The notes: generated by a model from the letters alone, not told the origin. DNA of 64,000 nucleotides from Adineta ricciae (GCA_905250025.1 CAJNOJ010000164.1:177421-241420), one strand, 5' to 3'. Shown: positions 1 through 12,769, numbered from the stretch's first letter. Made by a program: numbers and translations.

Positions 1-272
1 GATACATCGTTCTCATGCAACCATGTAGATTGATAACTATTCCAATGATAAAACATGGCAAAGTTGCGATCATCGTTGAGAACAAAAGAGCAAGCCTAAC
101 ACGACTATCATGTGAAGAAACCCTTCTCGTAATGACTCATCGCAAGAAAGTAAAGCACTTCCTTCGAATGAGTCACAAATGATATATTTACAAAATGTAA
201 TACACTCAGGTGAAAGGATTCATTTGTATTGACTTTCTTTGCTGTAAACACGTCGCACGTGAAACAACAGCC

Positions 273-2137
273 ATGTCCTCTACATATTCTTCGAAGTCGA
301 AGCCGTATACAGTTAACGAATGTTCGATTTGTTTGAGTGCTCTGAAGCAAGGTGCGCCAATACTTACGTTATCATGTGATCACAAATACCATTTTCAATG
401 TTTAATGTCAAGTATCCGAGCACACCATAAACAATGTCCATTATGCCGAGCGACAATTGACGAATCAATTGTTCAATTGCTAGCTGCGAGTCGTAATGAT
501 GCTAGTTATCACAGTTCACGATCTACATCTGTAAACAATCTCTTTTCAACAACGCATCTCTCTAATCGTTTTCTATTTACAAGGATGATTTACTTGGATC
601 AAACGTTGAATCATCGTCTGGTCTTCCGACGATTTCTGTAACTCCCCGACTTGAATATAAAGGACAATCGTCGGAAAGACCATCGAATATCTATGGACTT
701 GTCACACTCCAAGCAAATTCGACAGGACACTATTCTCCATCATCATTGTCGTCTCGTGTACCAATTGATCTTATTTGTGTTGTTGATCAGAGTGCATCGA
801 TGTCCGGGGCGAAAATGATTCTATTGAAAGAAACGCTAACTTATATTACAGAACAATTGACAGACCGTGATCGATTAGCCATTGTTTCATTTGATAATCA
901 CGCTTACGATCGATCGCACGGATTGAAGCAAATGACTGAGAAAAAGTAAATCTAATTCAATGAACATATGTTTCACTGGATGTGTTTAATTTTGCTGTTT
1001 AGTAAACATAGATTACATCGAGTAATTAAACACGATCTCGAAGACGGATTTAGTACGAACATTAAACGTGGATTGGAAATGGCAATTGATCTGTTTCGAA
1101 ATCGTCAAGGGGAAAATCCAATCAGTGCATTATTCTTGCTCACTGATGGGCAAGATGACGAGATTCAAGATTATTCACAAACTATGAGACAAGTGCCTGC
1201 GAATGTCGTTTGCCATACTTTTGGTTATGGACCAGATCATGCTGCGGCGTTACTAGTGAAAATAGCTGAATCTGGTAATGATGGAACTTTCACCTATATT
1301 GTAAGTTTGCCTAAGAATCGACAATACAATTTCTCACTTCTTCTGTCAGGATAAGTACGACGCTATTGGTCCTGCATTTGCTATTGCACTGGCTGGCTTG
1401 TTAACATGTGTAGCGCAAAACATTCGTGTTGAGATTGAATTCAACCACGAATATCAAATAACTCATGCTCATTCTATATACAAACATGAGCCCGAACGTT
1501 TACCATCGTCAAGAATTGCATTCAAACTAAACGATCTCAATGCGGATGAAAAACGAAATCTCATCTTCCAATTATCTGTGCCGAGTTTGAGAGGACAAAC
1601 TTCGATACAGGATCATGTCATCGGTATGTTTACCACATCGTACAAAGGCAAAAATTATGTAGTTATCTTTCGTCGCCAGGTCATGTTTCAGTTCAATACG
1701 TTGAACCAAATACCAATCGCACATTGAGAACAACACCAGCGCCCTTTCATCTGATTCGAAGATCTCCTATGTCTGCAGAATATTTACGAGTCGATCATAC
1801 TTTAGATGTTCAGCGCAATCGAATTGAAACTGCTCTTGTCCTGCGACAGGCTATGGAAGAGCACAACTACAATCTATCGAAAGCTTTACTCAGAGCACAG
1901 GTTGACAGAATAAAAGCAAGTGCATCAGCGCAAGATCCATTTTGCCGACAGTTAATCCGCGATCTGGAACATCCTTACTCAACAGAAAACGATTATCGTT
2001 CGACGCATCACAATATTTACATGCAACATGCAACAGAACGTGGGACTTATTCATCTGCAAGTAGTTCTAGTGCACACGTCTACTCAAATCCGAACCATTT
2101 AAGCCAAATTCAAAACTATCAAAGACAAAATGAATAG
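273..2137 (+). CDS. RING-H2 finger plus von Willebrand A domain protein (WAV3-like E3 ligase architecture)
   Basis: Five exons joined by four introns (531-583, 946-1002, 1301-1349, 1624-1691, all GT-AG) give a closed frame of 545 residues. A RING finger lies near residues 16-50 (ECSICLSAL, then CDHKYHFQC and CPLC). A vWA domain follows with a MIDAS-type motif (VVDQSASMSG) and LTDGQDD; a C-terminal region rich in polar residues ends in Ser/Thr/Asn. RING plus vWA in this order is the layout of plant WAV3/EDA40-type ubiquitin ligases, so a role as cytosolic E3 ligase is inferred. The ATG at 273 is preferred because the upstream in-frame stretch carries no domain. The RING and vWA parts read as separate ORFs only because of the 53-bp intron. 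Confidence 0.85.
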
Positions 2138-2812
2138 TATTACATGATTTCTAAAAGAAAAGATATGTAAACAAAAACAATAAATAAACATCTAGAACTC
2201 TTTCTCTGTGCCTTTTGTTCTACATGAGCTTGTGTTTTTCGTTTCTCTCCGTGATTTCCAAAAATTATTGTTCAGTCAGTTGATCCTCTTGGTGAAGTGC
2301 TTTTAGTGTTGACTTGAAAAAAGAAAGATCAGTCAATTGAAAATCAAACAATTTTCCTAGATGATCAACTGGAACAGATTTGATAAGTTCCACTTAATGA
2401 CAAACCAAGATTTCTACTCTCTCTCTCTCTCTCATATTACAGGCAAAAACGTTTGACGTCAGCATTTCGAGCATTATACACTCACACCAGAAATTGATAT
2501 AATAAGCTAAAGGCAAAATACAACCTGGAGATCTCGATAGCGTTCGTATCAGTTTTAATCCTAGAGTAACGCTTCAAAAATCATGCGTAGTTCATCTAAT
2601 GATGTTCTATAGCTAATTGACTTGCGTTTGCCCCGAAGGCATATTACACTAAACCAAGAACACTTATCCCTACTTTATTCTGACGTCATGGTAATCGAGT
2701 TTGGCTTTCAATTAAATATCATGGATTATCCCACAGCTTTCCATAATTATTATTATCTCAACTCTTTTCAACATCATCACATCTTATATTCTCAATTGGA
2801 CAAGACATCATC
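2138..2812. other. Intergenic, no gene seen
   Basis: About 670 bp between the RING-vWA gene and a GPCR. It is AT-rich, with a short CT microsatellite near 2417-2433. I found no convincing ORF or RNA gene. Confidence 0.6.
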
Positions 2813-3802
2813 ATGTCAGCATCGATCAACTACGGTTTCATTCTCACACTCTCGTCAATCAAACGAAATTTATTCTCAATTGGCGGTCCAATTTTAGTCA
2901 TCTTGGGCACAATCGGCAGCATTCTAAGCTTCAGCATATTTATTCAAAAACATCTACGAAAGAATCCATGTTCAATTTACTTCATGGCATACAACATCGC
3001 AAGTATCGGAGTTATATACGGAGGATTACTTCCACCCGTACTGGAACTCGGTTATAGCATCGATTATTCTATTTACAATCTTGATATATGTCGTTTACGA
3101 TTATATGCGGCCGTTTCACTCGGTTGCATATGTCCATCGTATCTCATTCTGGCGTCAATTGATCGCGTTTTCATTACGTCGCCTAAAGCTCACATGCGAA
3201 GACTCAGTAGTCGCCGTTATGCGGCTATATTTATAATCACCGGAACATTGTTTTGGTTATTATGTTCAATACCTATCGGCGTGTTTGCTGCTATCTTGAA
3301 TCCGGCACCGAACTATTTAATTTGTCTTACGCAAACAAATACTTATACACGTACGATTAGTTATGGATCATTGGCTAAAGAAATACTGGTGCCATCAATG
3401 ATGGTCTTCTTCGGAGTATGGGCAGTGAAAAATATCCATCACATGAAACTCGTGCGAATTGCACCCACCGGATCACTTCACACAACTCAGCGCAAGACTG
3501 GCACACCTATGATTCAAGCAAAAGATCGTCAGCTTGTTGTTCTGATGCTTATAAATATCATTATTTATGTTCCCTTCAGTTGTGTTTTACCAATTGTACT
3601 TCTTTATACACAACTAACAGCAAGTCAATCAGAAAGTATAGAAACGCTGCAGTCGCAGGACTTTCTCTTTCGTGTGGCAACTTATTGCGTATATGTACCG
3701 TACTGTATAAATTCTTATGCGCACTTATTTATGTCGAAAACATTTCGCAAGGAATTGAAGGATATCATCTTGACTGGACGATTGTTTCCATGTTGTGCAT
3801 AA
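2813..3802 (+). CDS. Rhodopsin-like 7TM GPCR
   Basis: Single exon of 329 residues with seven hydrophobic segments. TM1 begins after about 20 residues. NPCSIYF precedes TM2, a DRY-type motif (ASIDRVF) ends TM3, and a basic loop leads to TM6. TM7 carries NSYAHLF followed by a short basic tail (FRKELK) and a C-terminal Cys pair that could be palmitoylated. This is the layout of the peptide-receptor-like GPCRs that are expanded in bdelloids; the ligand cannot be told. It is more distant from the GPCRs at 28229 and 34332, which share the NPCSIY motif. The ATG at 2813 gives a normal short extracellular N terminus. Confidence 0.85.
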   Translation: MSASINYGFILTLSSIKRNLFSIGGPILVILGTIGSILSFSIFIQKHLRKNPCSIYFMAYNIASIGVIYGGLLPPVLELGYSIDYSIYNLDICRLRLYAAVSLGCICPSYLILASIDRVFITSPKAHMRRLSSRRYAAIFIITGTLFWLLCSIPIGVFAAILNPAPNYLICLTQTNTYTRTISYGSLAKEILVPSMMVFFGVWAVKNIHHMKLVRIAPTGSLHTTQRKTGTPMIQAKDRQLVVLMLINIIIYVPFSCVLPIVLLYTQLTASQSESIETLQSQDFLFRVATYCVYVPYCINSYAHLFMSKTFRKELKDIILTGRLFPCCA

Positions 3803-6059
3803 AGTTCTATGTAGTTTATCTGTGTTATAAAAATACATCATTCTAAATAAAAAAGACAAACAAATATTTTATCGAATTCAACATAGAGACACACAAGTTC
3901 TAAGTTGGAATGTGATAATGAAAGTCAGCCTGTTAATAAAACTGATCAAAACAAACTTGCACAAAATTTTTTTTTGTGTAAATTTTTACAAATATACGTA
4001 TATTCGTTCGTTACGCAATCTATTCGTGGTATGAAAGTATGTCTTTACTTCTTTCTTTCAAATAAATATTCGAGTATCATACGGTTGATCGTCTAATAAA
4101 CTGTCAGACCTTAGTATTATGCTATATAAAAAAAAGATATAAGATGGATTTCTATCGGTAATCCTGATAATAAAGTCATTATAGAAAGCACCATATATTA
4201 TGATAACAATTAATTAGAATAAACCAATGCAGTTAACTATCGAGACCAAAATAATCGAATGTTTTTTGTTTCGAACATGTTGCAAATCAGTAGCAAAGTA
4301 GCAGTAAGTATTTTTATCAAGAATGTTGTGTACGACACAGCAGTGTTCTTATCCGCAAGACTCATATTAATATATAGTCTACCACCACCGATCTACACCT
4401 TGTGTTGTGGTGAATTTTTAGCGGAAAGCATTGAGTCATTATATAAAGTGCCTGATTGATAAATTCGCGCTTTTCTCCGATTTAAAATTTACAAAATACT
4501 TGAATTAGTGTTGTAAATAATTTTATGATAGCTGCTAAAAAAATTCCTTTTCCCTTTCATTTCTTGTCGAGAAGTATGAGTAAAATATTGAAATATGTCG
4601 TACAATACTACTTGTCATGGGTTATCAGACAGTATATGAAATATCTCTCAAGTAACAAATATATTTGTACGACAAGATGTTCAAGTTTCTTCCACTACAG
4701 CTCTACGTCTTTGGTAGATGAGCAAAGTTCTAGTGGGTATAGGAGTTCTGCTGGCGTGACGATGAAATGATCGTATTGGTAGATAAATAAGCTATGAACA
4801 CATTATATTCATCATTACTCGTATAGAGGAAGTGCATCAACTATGTTCAAATGTACACAAACAAAATTTCTTAGTCAACTGAAAGCTTCATATCTCTATG
4901 CAACTGTTGGACTTCGCCAACTCAGAATAATAAATTCAATTCCGTTGAATTTTAAGTTATGTATGGCGTTATTGTAAATGGATTTTTTAACGAATTGACT
5001 CGAATAATCTGTGTACATTTTCATCGAATCAAACAAGGATTTATTCATGTTGCAAGCTATTCTTAAAATCTATCAAATATCGTCATCTCCGTCTTCTTGC
5101 TCGTTAATAACTGTTTCTAAATCTGATGAACCGTGTATTGATAATAGGCTCAGACCGATTATCATGAATATTTACTTGAAATTGATTTAATTCACAACAC
5201 TAAAAGTACAGACAAAGCAATACCAGGCACTGAGGCATCAATCAACAAGCCGTACATGCAAGTGTATGGCATGTCATTGTTCATCATTATGTCATATCGT
5301 GCCGATCACGGTAGTCACTCTCAAATACGACTTGATTTCAAACGATCAGATGAATTCCAAAAAGTCTATAATTACATCTTCTATTAATAACCTAACAGAT
5401 ATCTGTATGGAAAAAAATGATAACCAGTATACTGAAAATGCGCGTACGAAATATGCCTATGTTTGTGCAAATATGCGCCCGTCGAAAAGTTCTCAAAACT
5501 GCAAGGCATCTTTATATTTTACTATTGATTTTAAGCACAATTTATAATTATTTTATTGTCTTATAGAAGATTTTGTATGGCCTCTTTCAAGGATTGTACC
5601 GTGGAAATACAGCGGCTTTCATTCAACAGTTCTCATCATGTTCGCCCATTAAAATGCTAACTAGATTAGCTGTACTGTACCAAAGGGAGATCAATAACGG
5701 CAAAGTAGAGTTTCCTTGATACCTTGCTGAACTTTATGCACAGAGAAAATAGATTTACGTGAGCAAAGCAATCGGAAGGGTGTGACAACTGGTGAGGGTA
5801 TGTCACTTTTTCCTTTCTCAACTTTGAGAAAATTTTGCCATACAAATTAACCTCAAGATTTGTTTCGCTTCAATACACATTGTTCGACTGTCACGATAGG
5901 AGCGTCGTATTCTGTACTTTCATTTGAACTTTAAAAAAAATTTTTGTCAAAGTACTTTTATGTCTCATTGTGTTCTCTCACTGCAAACGGTGTAAATATA
6001 TCTTTCAATCGTTTGTCCGCGTGAGACCAGATAAAACAATCTACAGATGTTAGCATATT
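3803..6059. other. Long gene-poor interval
   Basis: About 2.2 kb of AT-rich DNA between the GPCR and the decayed lectin gene. Small ORFs occur at 4259-4459, 4525-4770 and 5266-5547, but none has a recognisable domain, a convincing start context or splice-linked neighbours. No tRNA or repeat array was seen. Confidence 0.5.
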
Positions 6060-6830
6060 CTTCTTATCTTTTTAAGCCATAACGAATTCTTTTTCTTCAC
6101 AATGCCGAAATGTTTAAACCATGTCTCTGATGCTTGAGGAGTGACGAGCGCGTTGATTTCATCTTGTGATAGTTCTCTGGCATAAACACGTAATTCGTCA
6201 ATCAATCCTTGATATATTCTTGAACGAACGATCATATTCGAATCATACGCAGAGCCCGCGATCGCGCCGATAGAGGATTGGCTATAAATGTGATATCGTC
6301 GCTCTGACCAGATGCTGAATAAGAAAATGATGTTGACTGAGACATTAATATTCCATTGACATATAGACGAAGGCCAACCGGCGGAGAATACGTTGTTGTT
6401 ATATGAGTCCATACGTCCGTAGACAGAATTGAGCCATTAGCAATAACTGGAGATGATTTCTAACGGCGACTAAGAATTGCGCCACTGACAAGAAAGCCTA
6501 ACAGATCAATACACCATCCCTGGCCGTCATTTTGCGCAGAGAGATGTATAAGTGATGCTTCTTGGATAGTTGCTGGTTGAGTCCAAAGCGAAACGGAATA
6601 CGGTTGATTCGATTGACCTAAAGGAGTGAAACCTTCAATCTAAATCGAAAGAAATATGTTAATTTTTGAAGAGCAAACAGTAGCCATTTTTACTTTGTAC
6701 AATGATGTATTAGATGAAAAGTTCAACGCTTGATTAATTCGTCCAACTGCTGATGATACATCAACAGCTTGAATGGCATGAAGATTGTTTTCACTTGAAC
6801 CAGCATATGAACCATTGTCATAGGTATGTC
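6060..6830 (-). pseudogene. Decayed LamG/concanavalin A-like lectin domain gene
   Basis: Reading downward from about 6815, an exon with GRINQALNFSS is followed by a short intron (about 6643-6696) and an exon beginning IEGFTPLGQSNQPYSVSLW, the core of a LamG-3/ConA-like jelly-roll domain (GWCIDLLGF further on). An in-frame stop sits at 6460-6462. After it the frame continues with WTHITTTYSPPVGLRLYVNG, then shifts near 6260-6290 into YQGLIDELRVYARELSQDEI, the typical C-terminal strand of this domain. One nonsense codon plus one frameshift within about 200 bp argue for a dead copy. I see no intact N terminus. Confidence 0.7.
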
Positions 6831-7944
6831 AGGCAGATAAATCTGAGTTACCTAACTCTAAGGAGTAAAACAAACAGTTCGAAAATAAAATGCAGAACAG
6901 TTTCATACTCGTCGGTGACTGAAATATGTAGAAGTTCGTATTTGTATTACGCGTCATCCAAAAATCATAGAATGTTCTTTGCGAAAAAATATTATTGTCG
7001 ATGAAACAATAAAAAGAGCTGATACGGATTGAATTCGAATTCGATGAGTTCGTTACTACAGTACATAGGCATTCCTCACATATTCATTGCATAACCGGAA
7101 CATCCACGGAGCGTGAACTCCATTGATGTACATTCAATGATACATTATTTATAATACCAAAAAGCATGAATAAGTGGTTTGCTGGATAAAATACAGAAGA
7201 TAATTGAAAAAAACAGCATGATCAGATGATAGAAATTTTGCAGTTGTTCGGTTTATTAAGGAACGTTTGTGAGAGAAAAAGAACTGCTTCTCTGTTTCTT
7301 TTCTTCCTCCAGTAATTAAGGAATTCTGTTATTCGATTTTCTTCCGTCATCATTTATCCTTTCCGTTAGATTACAAATAAAAACAGTTTTATGGAGAGTT
7401 CTCCATAGATGATTAGGCGCTTAATAAATGAAACAAAAGTACGTGTTGTTCTTTCTCATTTCCGCCTTAACTCACATATAAATGAATCTTATTTGACGAT
7501 GTGCAAGCATGATACTAAAACATCTGAAACGATAACAGTCACGATGCCATCTGTATCCTCGGTCTAGTACACTTTTTTGTCTTGACGCTGCCTTACAAAT
7601 TTTAATTTTTCACCTTGTCTTGCGGTAAGTGTATGAAGAATACTGACATTTTTCTTAGCCCAAATAAAGTATTTACAATTGTCAAGACTGCCTGCAACGA
7701 GGTGAATATTTGGAGTGAGTATTATTTTTACTCAGTCTTCTCGACAGAATTGTCGATGATAAAGTTTCTCTCTCGTGATGTGTGTAATAAACCGCGTATC
7801 TAAACGTGTAAAATTGGTGTACTTTGGATCCTGGTTGATGAACTAAGAGATGAGCAAAACGTCTATCTCAACTAACTTCTTCAAGATCAGATACGTTAAA
7901 TAAATACCTTGAATTGACTGCGAAAATAGAATGTAAATATTCAG
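6831..7944. other. Intergenic, no gene seen
   Basis: About 1.1 kb of AT-rich sequence. A short ORF at 7615-7803 has no recognised domain. Nothing else could be supported. Confidence 0.5.
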
Positions 7945-8289
7945 ATGTATTCTATACCAACTCAATGGTTAGCATCCTTGTTTGTGTTCAACGGTACTCA
8001 TTATTTTGGATCCAACGAAGAGCAACAAGCCTATTGTCAGTGCTTAGGTTTATGTCTCATGCCTCGAACTAAAGCAGAAGATGAGGCTTTCGAAAAAGGC
8101 TGGATTGCCATCGATGGATTTGTTAGTCATCCAACACATCGTACTCTTTTACATCTCAATGCTGTCCAATTCACATCGAATCCATTGGCATTCATCAAAC
8201 AATTACTCGAAACGCGAAATAATTCATATATACCGATAATATCACATGTTGGTGGTATTATTTTCGATACGCGAAAATTTGACTTTTAA
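7945..8289 (+). CDS. Unrecognised 114-residue ORF, possibly a last exon
   Basis: The ORF has a balanced, protein-like composition (GTHYFGSNEEQQAYCQCLG, then GWIAIDGFVSH) and ends with a stop at 8287-8289. The preceding bases end in TTCAG, a plausible splice acceptor, so this may be the 3' exon of a gene whose upstream exons I could not find, or a fragment. It has no signal peptide, membrane segment or motif that I recognise. It lies tail-to-tail with the cysteine protease-like gene on the other strand. Confidence 0.35.
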   Translation: MYSIPTQWLASLFVFNGTHYFGSNEEQQAYCQCLGLCLMPRTKAEDEAFEKGWIAIDGFVSHPTHRTLLHLNAVQFTSNPLAFIKQLLETRNNSYIPIISHVGGIIFDTRKFDF

Positions 8290-8450
8290 ATTTCTTTCAT
8301 CTTAACAAAACGACACACTTTTTTTGTATGTATATTCGATGATATTTAACAATAATCAAAACCTATCGAAATCTATAAAAAGCAACAGTTCTGCTACATT
8401 TCAAGACAAGCATGTGCGCCGTGAGGTACAATTTTTTTATACAGAAAGGA

Positions 8451-9072
8451 TTACTTTTTCGAAGATCGTTTCCTAGACTCCTCAACAATCGGCAATCTCC
8501 CATTTTCCCAAACAATAATCCATCCAAATCCTTGACCATTGAATATATCTTCAAATTCAATTGCTTCCGGTCTGTTTGCTACTGAATCTAAGACATACCA
8601 TGAATCGTCGTGTTTCTTCGCACACCAAACATGACCATCATCGAAGATGATCACTGATGCACAATCGTCCGAGAAGTTTTTTCTAAAAATAAATGGTACC
8701 TGCATGTAGAACAAGAAAAGACGGGCGTTCGTACTTGAGTTCAGGAGGATTGTTCGGTGGGTAGTATGAACTTGTAGCGTGGAATTTATTCAAGATGAAA
8801 TTGAAGATATTATTATTAATGGAATGAATAAAGACAACATCACGGCTTCCAGCACAGCGGTTTTGCTTGTCAAATTCATCGCAATATTCGAAGAATCTAC
8901 AAGAACAGATATCTAGGAAGTACTGGTGCGGATAATGATCTTACTTTGCTTCACTAAGAATCGATTGTCCTAATGCATTGTTGATTGCATGGATTCGACA
9001 AGAATCCTTGCTTTTCTGTTTTTCAAAATAAAGCGATCGTACCGTTTTAAACTTTCTCGAATGTTTACTCAT
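8451..9072 (-). CDS. Josephin-like papain-fold cysteine protease (putative deubiquitinase)
   Basis: Three exons (9072-8945, 8896-8735, 8682-8451) separated by introns 8897-8944 and 8683-8734 give 173 residues with the frame closed. Near residue 25 is KDSCRIHAINNALGQ, matching the nucleophile region of Josephin/ataxin-3-type domains (Cys followed by His and paired Asn). The second half has DDGHVWCAKK and SWYVLDS, matching the catalytic His and the following Asn/Asp region. It then has FGWIIVWENG and a basic tail. The size fits a lone Josephin domain. Assignment rests on motif order only; another C-H-N/D papain-fold family is possible. Its start is 633 bp from the divergent aminotransferase gene. 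Confidence 0.6.
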
Positions 9073-9705
9073 ACCTCAACCCGACGATATTTGCTGTCTT
9101 AATTTACTTGTTTACATGCGTATAAATAGAGAAACGAATACATGATGCATAAATATTTCATAATCCTCCTGCGTAATGAAATCACACACGGATCGTATAT
9201 ACGATACTTTATCATGATGAATCGTCAACAGGAAGTGACGCAAACTATTCAATGGCAAGGAATGTTCTAAAATTTAGTTAGGAAGAAAATCGAACAAATT
9301 CTCACCCCAAAGAAGTATATTCTTCCGCTAGACTGTTGTCAAGATGACGTCAGGAATGTAGACAACATTAAAAGACAGAAAAAGCCCTACCCACGTCACG
9401 TTTGATTTTTGTCCTGTTCTTTTCCAACTTGTCTATAGTGTTACAACGCAAGATGATTCACTGAAAAGTAAACATAACCCGAATAAATTTCCATCATTAC
9501 TCGGTCTGTAATTTTGAAAGACAAACATTCTATCCAGCGTGTACGTATTGTTGAAGGGAGAAATCCACAGTTGTGTTCTGTAAGCTTTCATGAAATTTCC
9601 AATGATCTCGAAGAAAAAGAATTGAGAAACTGGAAATTATGCACTTATATAGGCCGTGTCATATAGGCATTGTAAGTAATCATTGCTTGCATTTCTTCGA
9701 TTAGG
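9073..9705. other. Divergent intergenic region between protease-like and aminotransferase genes
   Basis: It separates two head-to-head genes, so it should hold both promoters. A TATATAG element at 9646-9652 lies about 55 bp before the ATG at 9706. A TATAAATA-like element occurs near 9120-9128. I saw no other feature. Confidence 0.4.
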
Positions 9706-12493
9706 ATGGCTCAATCACGCGAAAATGAAATCGACTATTTTCAGGTGAGAATTGCTGGGAAAAACAAATATTTCTATATTGCTTCTGTTTAGTCGTTGAC
9801 AAATTGGTCCGATCGACAGAAGATCGTCGACTTTTTAGCTATGTGCGAATGGAATCTGTTTGTATGTGAACATTCTTTGTGATATTATATATTTCATCTT
9901 TCTGTTATTCTAGTTTGCCATAGATATATACTTAATCATCGCGCGTAAGTATTTTTCTCTTTAAAACATTTCGTGTACAATTCCAATCCTGTGTATAGAA
10001 ACGCCAGCGAATGAGGAGTCTGTTCCAAATGAAACAAAACTAGAAAAGAGTCCCATTGAATCGAATCCGCGATTGTTCAATTCCATGTCTTTGGCAGACA
10101 CAACAACTGGCTACTCAAACCGAACTTCATTCATTGACTATGTTGAGCAACTGCCCCCTTCGGTTACCAGTCGGACATCCTCAATGTTTGTTCAGCTCGA
10201 TAAATTCAACCAAGGTATGTTGAAACGTAAACCTCGTATTTGTCCAAATCACACTATTCATCGTCTAGATCAAAGGAAACTTCTTCAATACGTAGATTCG
10301 AATGTTATTGGTCGAGATCGTTGGATTCAAACACCATGGGGACGACGAAAACGTCAGACGGTGTACTTTCTACCATATTCAAATGTAACTTCGTTTTCTC
10401 TTTTAGTCGTCTACGCTGATTACACCGCATCGGGCCGTGCTCTTCGATTTATCGAAGAATATATGATGGAAAACGTTTTACCATAGTACGATGAACTTTT
10501 CAGTTAATATCTTATCGATTCTATTTTTCAGCTATGCGAACACGCACAGTGAAAATAATGCATGTGCTTTGCAAACAACACGACTTCGTGAAAGTGCACG
10601 TAGCCTCATTAAAAAATTAGTCAATGCAATGATAGATGACGTCGTCATTTTTACCGGATCTGGTAAAGCAATTGAGATTTTGCTTTGAACGAACGGCTAC
10701 AAATTGAGTTTATTTAGGATCGACAGGAGCAATCAACAAGCTTGTCAGCGTTTTAAATCTGCACAATCAACAAGTTCGAGAACAGTTTGTTGTTTTCGTC
10801 AGTACATTCGAGCATCATTCGAATATTCTTCCTTGGAAAGAAACCGGTGTCGAATTAGTACGCATTACAAACACATCCGACGGCCTTCTTGATCAAAATA
10901 TGCTTGAAGATCGATTGAAATTCTACGCACTCGATCAAAAAAAGCATATTATTTGTACATTTAATGCTGCGAGTAATGTGACCGGTATTCGAACTGATGT
11001 CAATACCGTTTCCACATTAGTACATCGATATAATGGTCGGATTTTCTGGGATTATGCCGCTGCAGCGCCCTACGTGAAAATCGATATGAATCCATCAGTA
11101 GACGCTTATAAAGATGCAGTTTTCATCTCTACACATAAATTCGTCGGTGGACCAGGCACACCCGGTAAATTCTCGAGATCGTTGTTAACTCTTTCGAGTA
11201 TAAGAATGAGTATTTTAGGTATTTTAATTGCAAAGAAGAATCTGTTCCAAAATCCTGTTCCATGTAACTGTGGCGGTGGCACAGTCAACTACGTCACACG
11301 TAATGACGTTGAATACATTCACGACATCGAAGGACGAGAAGAAGGTGGAACACCGGACATACTCGGTGCAATTCGGGCCGGATTAGTAATGCATTTAAAA
11401 GATGCGATCGGGTGTGATTTGATCGAAGCACGCGAGGAGGAACTAGTTAAAAAATTCCTTCGACGTTTTCGAAAGCATCCAACATTGTTCATTCTCGGTT
11501 CAACAACCGTTCCTCGGCTAGCAATCTTCTCGTTCTTGATCTATGTCAAATCCAGCGACAAATATTTACATCATCATTTTGTCTGCGTTCTACTAAATGA
11601 TTTATTTGGTATTCAAGTACGATCAGGATGCTCGTGCGCAGGTCCCTATGTTCTAGTATGATGACTCACAATGTTTATAATGAAAGTTGTATGTTTCTTA
11701 TCGTTAAGGATCTTCTTAACATTGATGATCACACGGCTAAGATTTATTCGGACTTCATTACTCAAGATGCAAAGTATATGATAGGACAGAAGTGGATCTG
11801 TGAACGTATGTTTTTCTTTGCAGCGGACGATTTGATTCCAAAGAACAGAATGCTCTGATGAAACCCGGTTTTACCCGATTTAATTTATCATACTTTGCCA
11901 GTGACAAAGAAGTCGATTATATCCTTGATGCGTTGGATTTTATTGCGACTGATGGTTGGAAATTCTTACCATTGGTAAATTGCTATACCTGATTTTTTTT
12001 CTCAATGAGTATGAACACTGAATTTGTATTTTGAAGTACGCATATGATCTCACAACTGCTAGTTGGCATCTTCGTGATCACAAACACAACGTTCACGATT
12101 TTGCTCAATTGCATAGTCTTAGAATGATAACCTATGAGAACGGTACGTTGGAGGAAGGTTTTCCTCAACGCAACCTTCAACTAACGGTAAAAAGAAAATA
12201 TCTAGACTCTGTTTGATTTTCTTGCGATGAAATCATTGTAGAATACCAATGTTCTTCCTCAATTGGTCGTCACTTCGTCATCGGATGACCCATTGGAGCA
12301 AGCGAAAGCAATGACTCTGAATATTGCCAACTACGTTTACGAAAATGTTGATTTTCGTACAGATCCACCATTGAATGTTCCCGATGAATATCGTCGCTTC
12401 ATCTGGTTCGTGCAACCGAGAGATATTATCTTGAAGATGTTGATAGATCACGAAAAGCAACGTGAGCATGCAACAGTGCCGTTTCGTCCTTAA
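9706..12493 (+). CDS. Class V aminotransferase-fold PLP enzyme (cysteine desulfurase/selenocysteine lyase-like)
   Basis: Thirteen exons and twelve introns of 46-62 bp (9745-9792, 9862-9913, 9945-9998, 10215-10268, 10353-10406, 10486-10531, 10663-10717, 11165-11218, 11656-11708, 11774-11823, 11975-12036, 12187-12241) sum to exactly 717 codons. Family marks in order: YADYTASGRAL (N-terminal substrate-binding strand), FTGSGSTGAINKL, FEHHSNILPW, IFWDYAAAAPYV (Asp contacting the PLP ring), ISTHKFVGGPGTPG (Schiff-base Lys), and RSGCSCAGPY with Cys residues where desulfurases place the active-site loop. The product, 716 residues, is much longer than the usual 400. The added parts are a polar N-terminal region and a C-terminal domain of about 150 residues that I do not recognise. 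Reaction is likely sulfur or selenium removal, or a related PLP lyase step; substrate unknown. Confidence 0.85.
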
Positions 12494-12769
12494 TCGACAT
12501 TTCGATAATTACATTTTTATTCTTTTTCCTTTATTCAACGAATAAAATCTCCTGTCAATATTGTGTTACTTTTTCTGTCTCAGTACCGAATGATAAGAAC
12601 GAAAGAGAACGAACGATGTGCACCCTCACTTATTTCACAAAGTCCATGCGTGATCACAACGATTAAAATTGCTGCGTCATGCTTGTATAGAATAGTGTGT
12701 GTGAACCATTCATATTCATGCAGATATTCTCTTTCCCCATCATCATGACATAGACGTTTCGTTCCGATG

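Noticed and set aside
2417..2433. CT dinucleotide run
   Set aside because: An ordinary microsatellite too short to be of interest.
12278..12469. Reverse-strand ORF inside the aminotransferase gene
   Set aside because: It is a shadow of a coding exon with no independent support; the same applies to most other opposite-strand ORFs inside exons.
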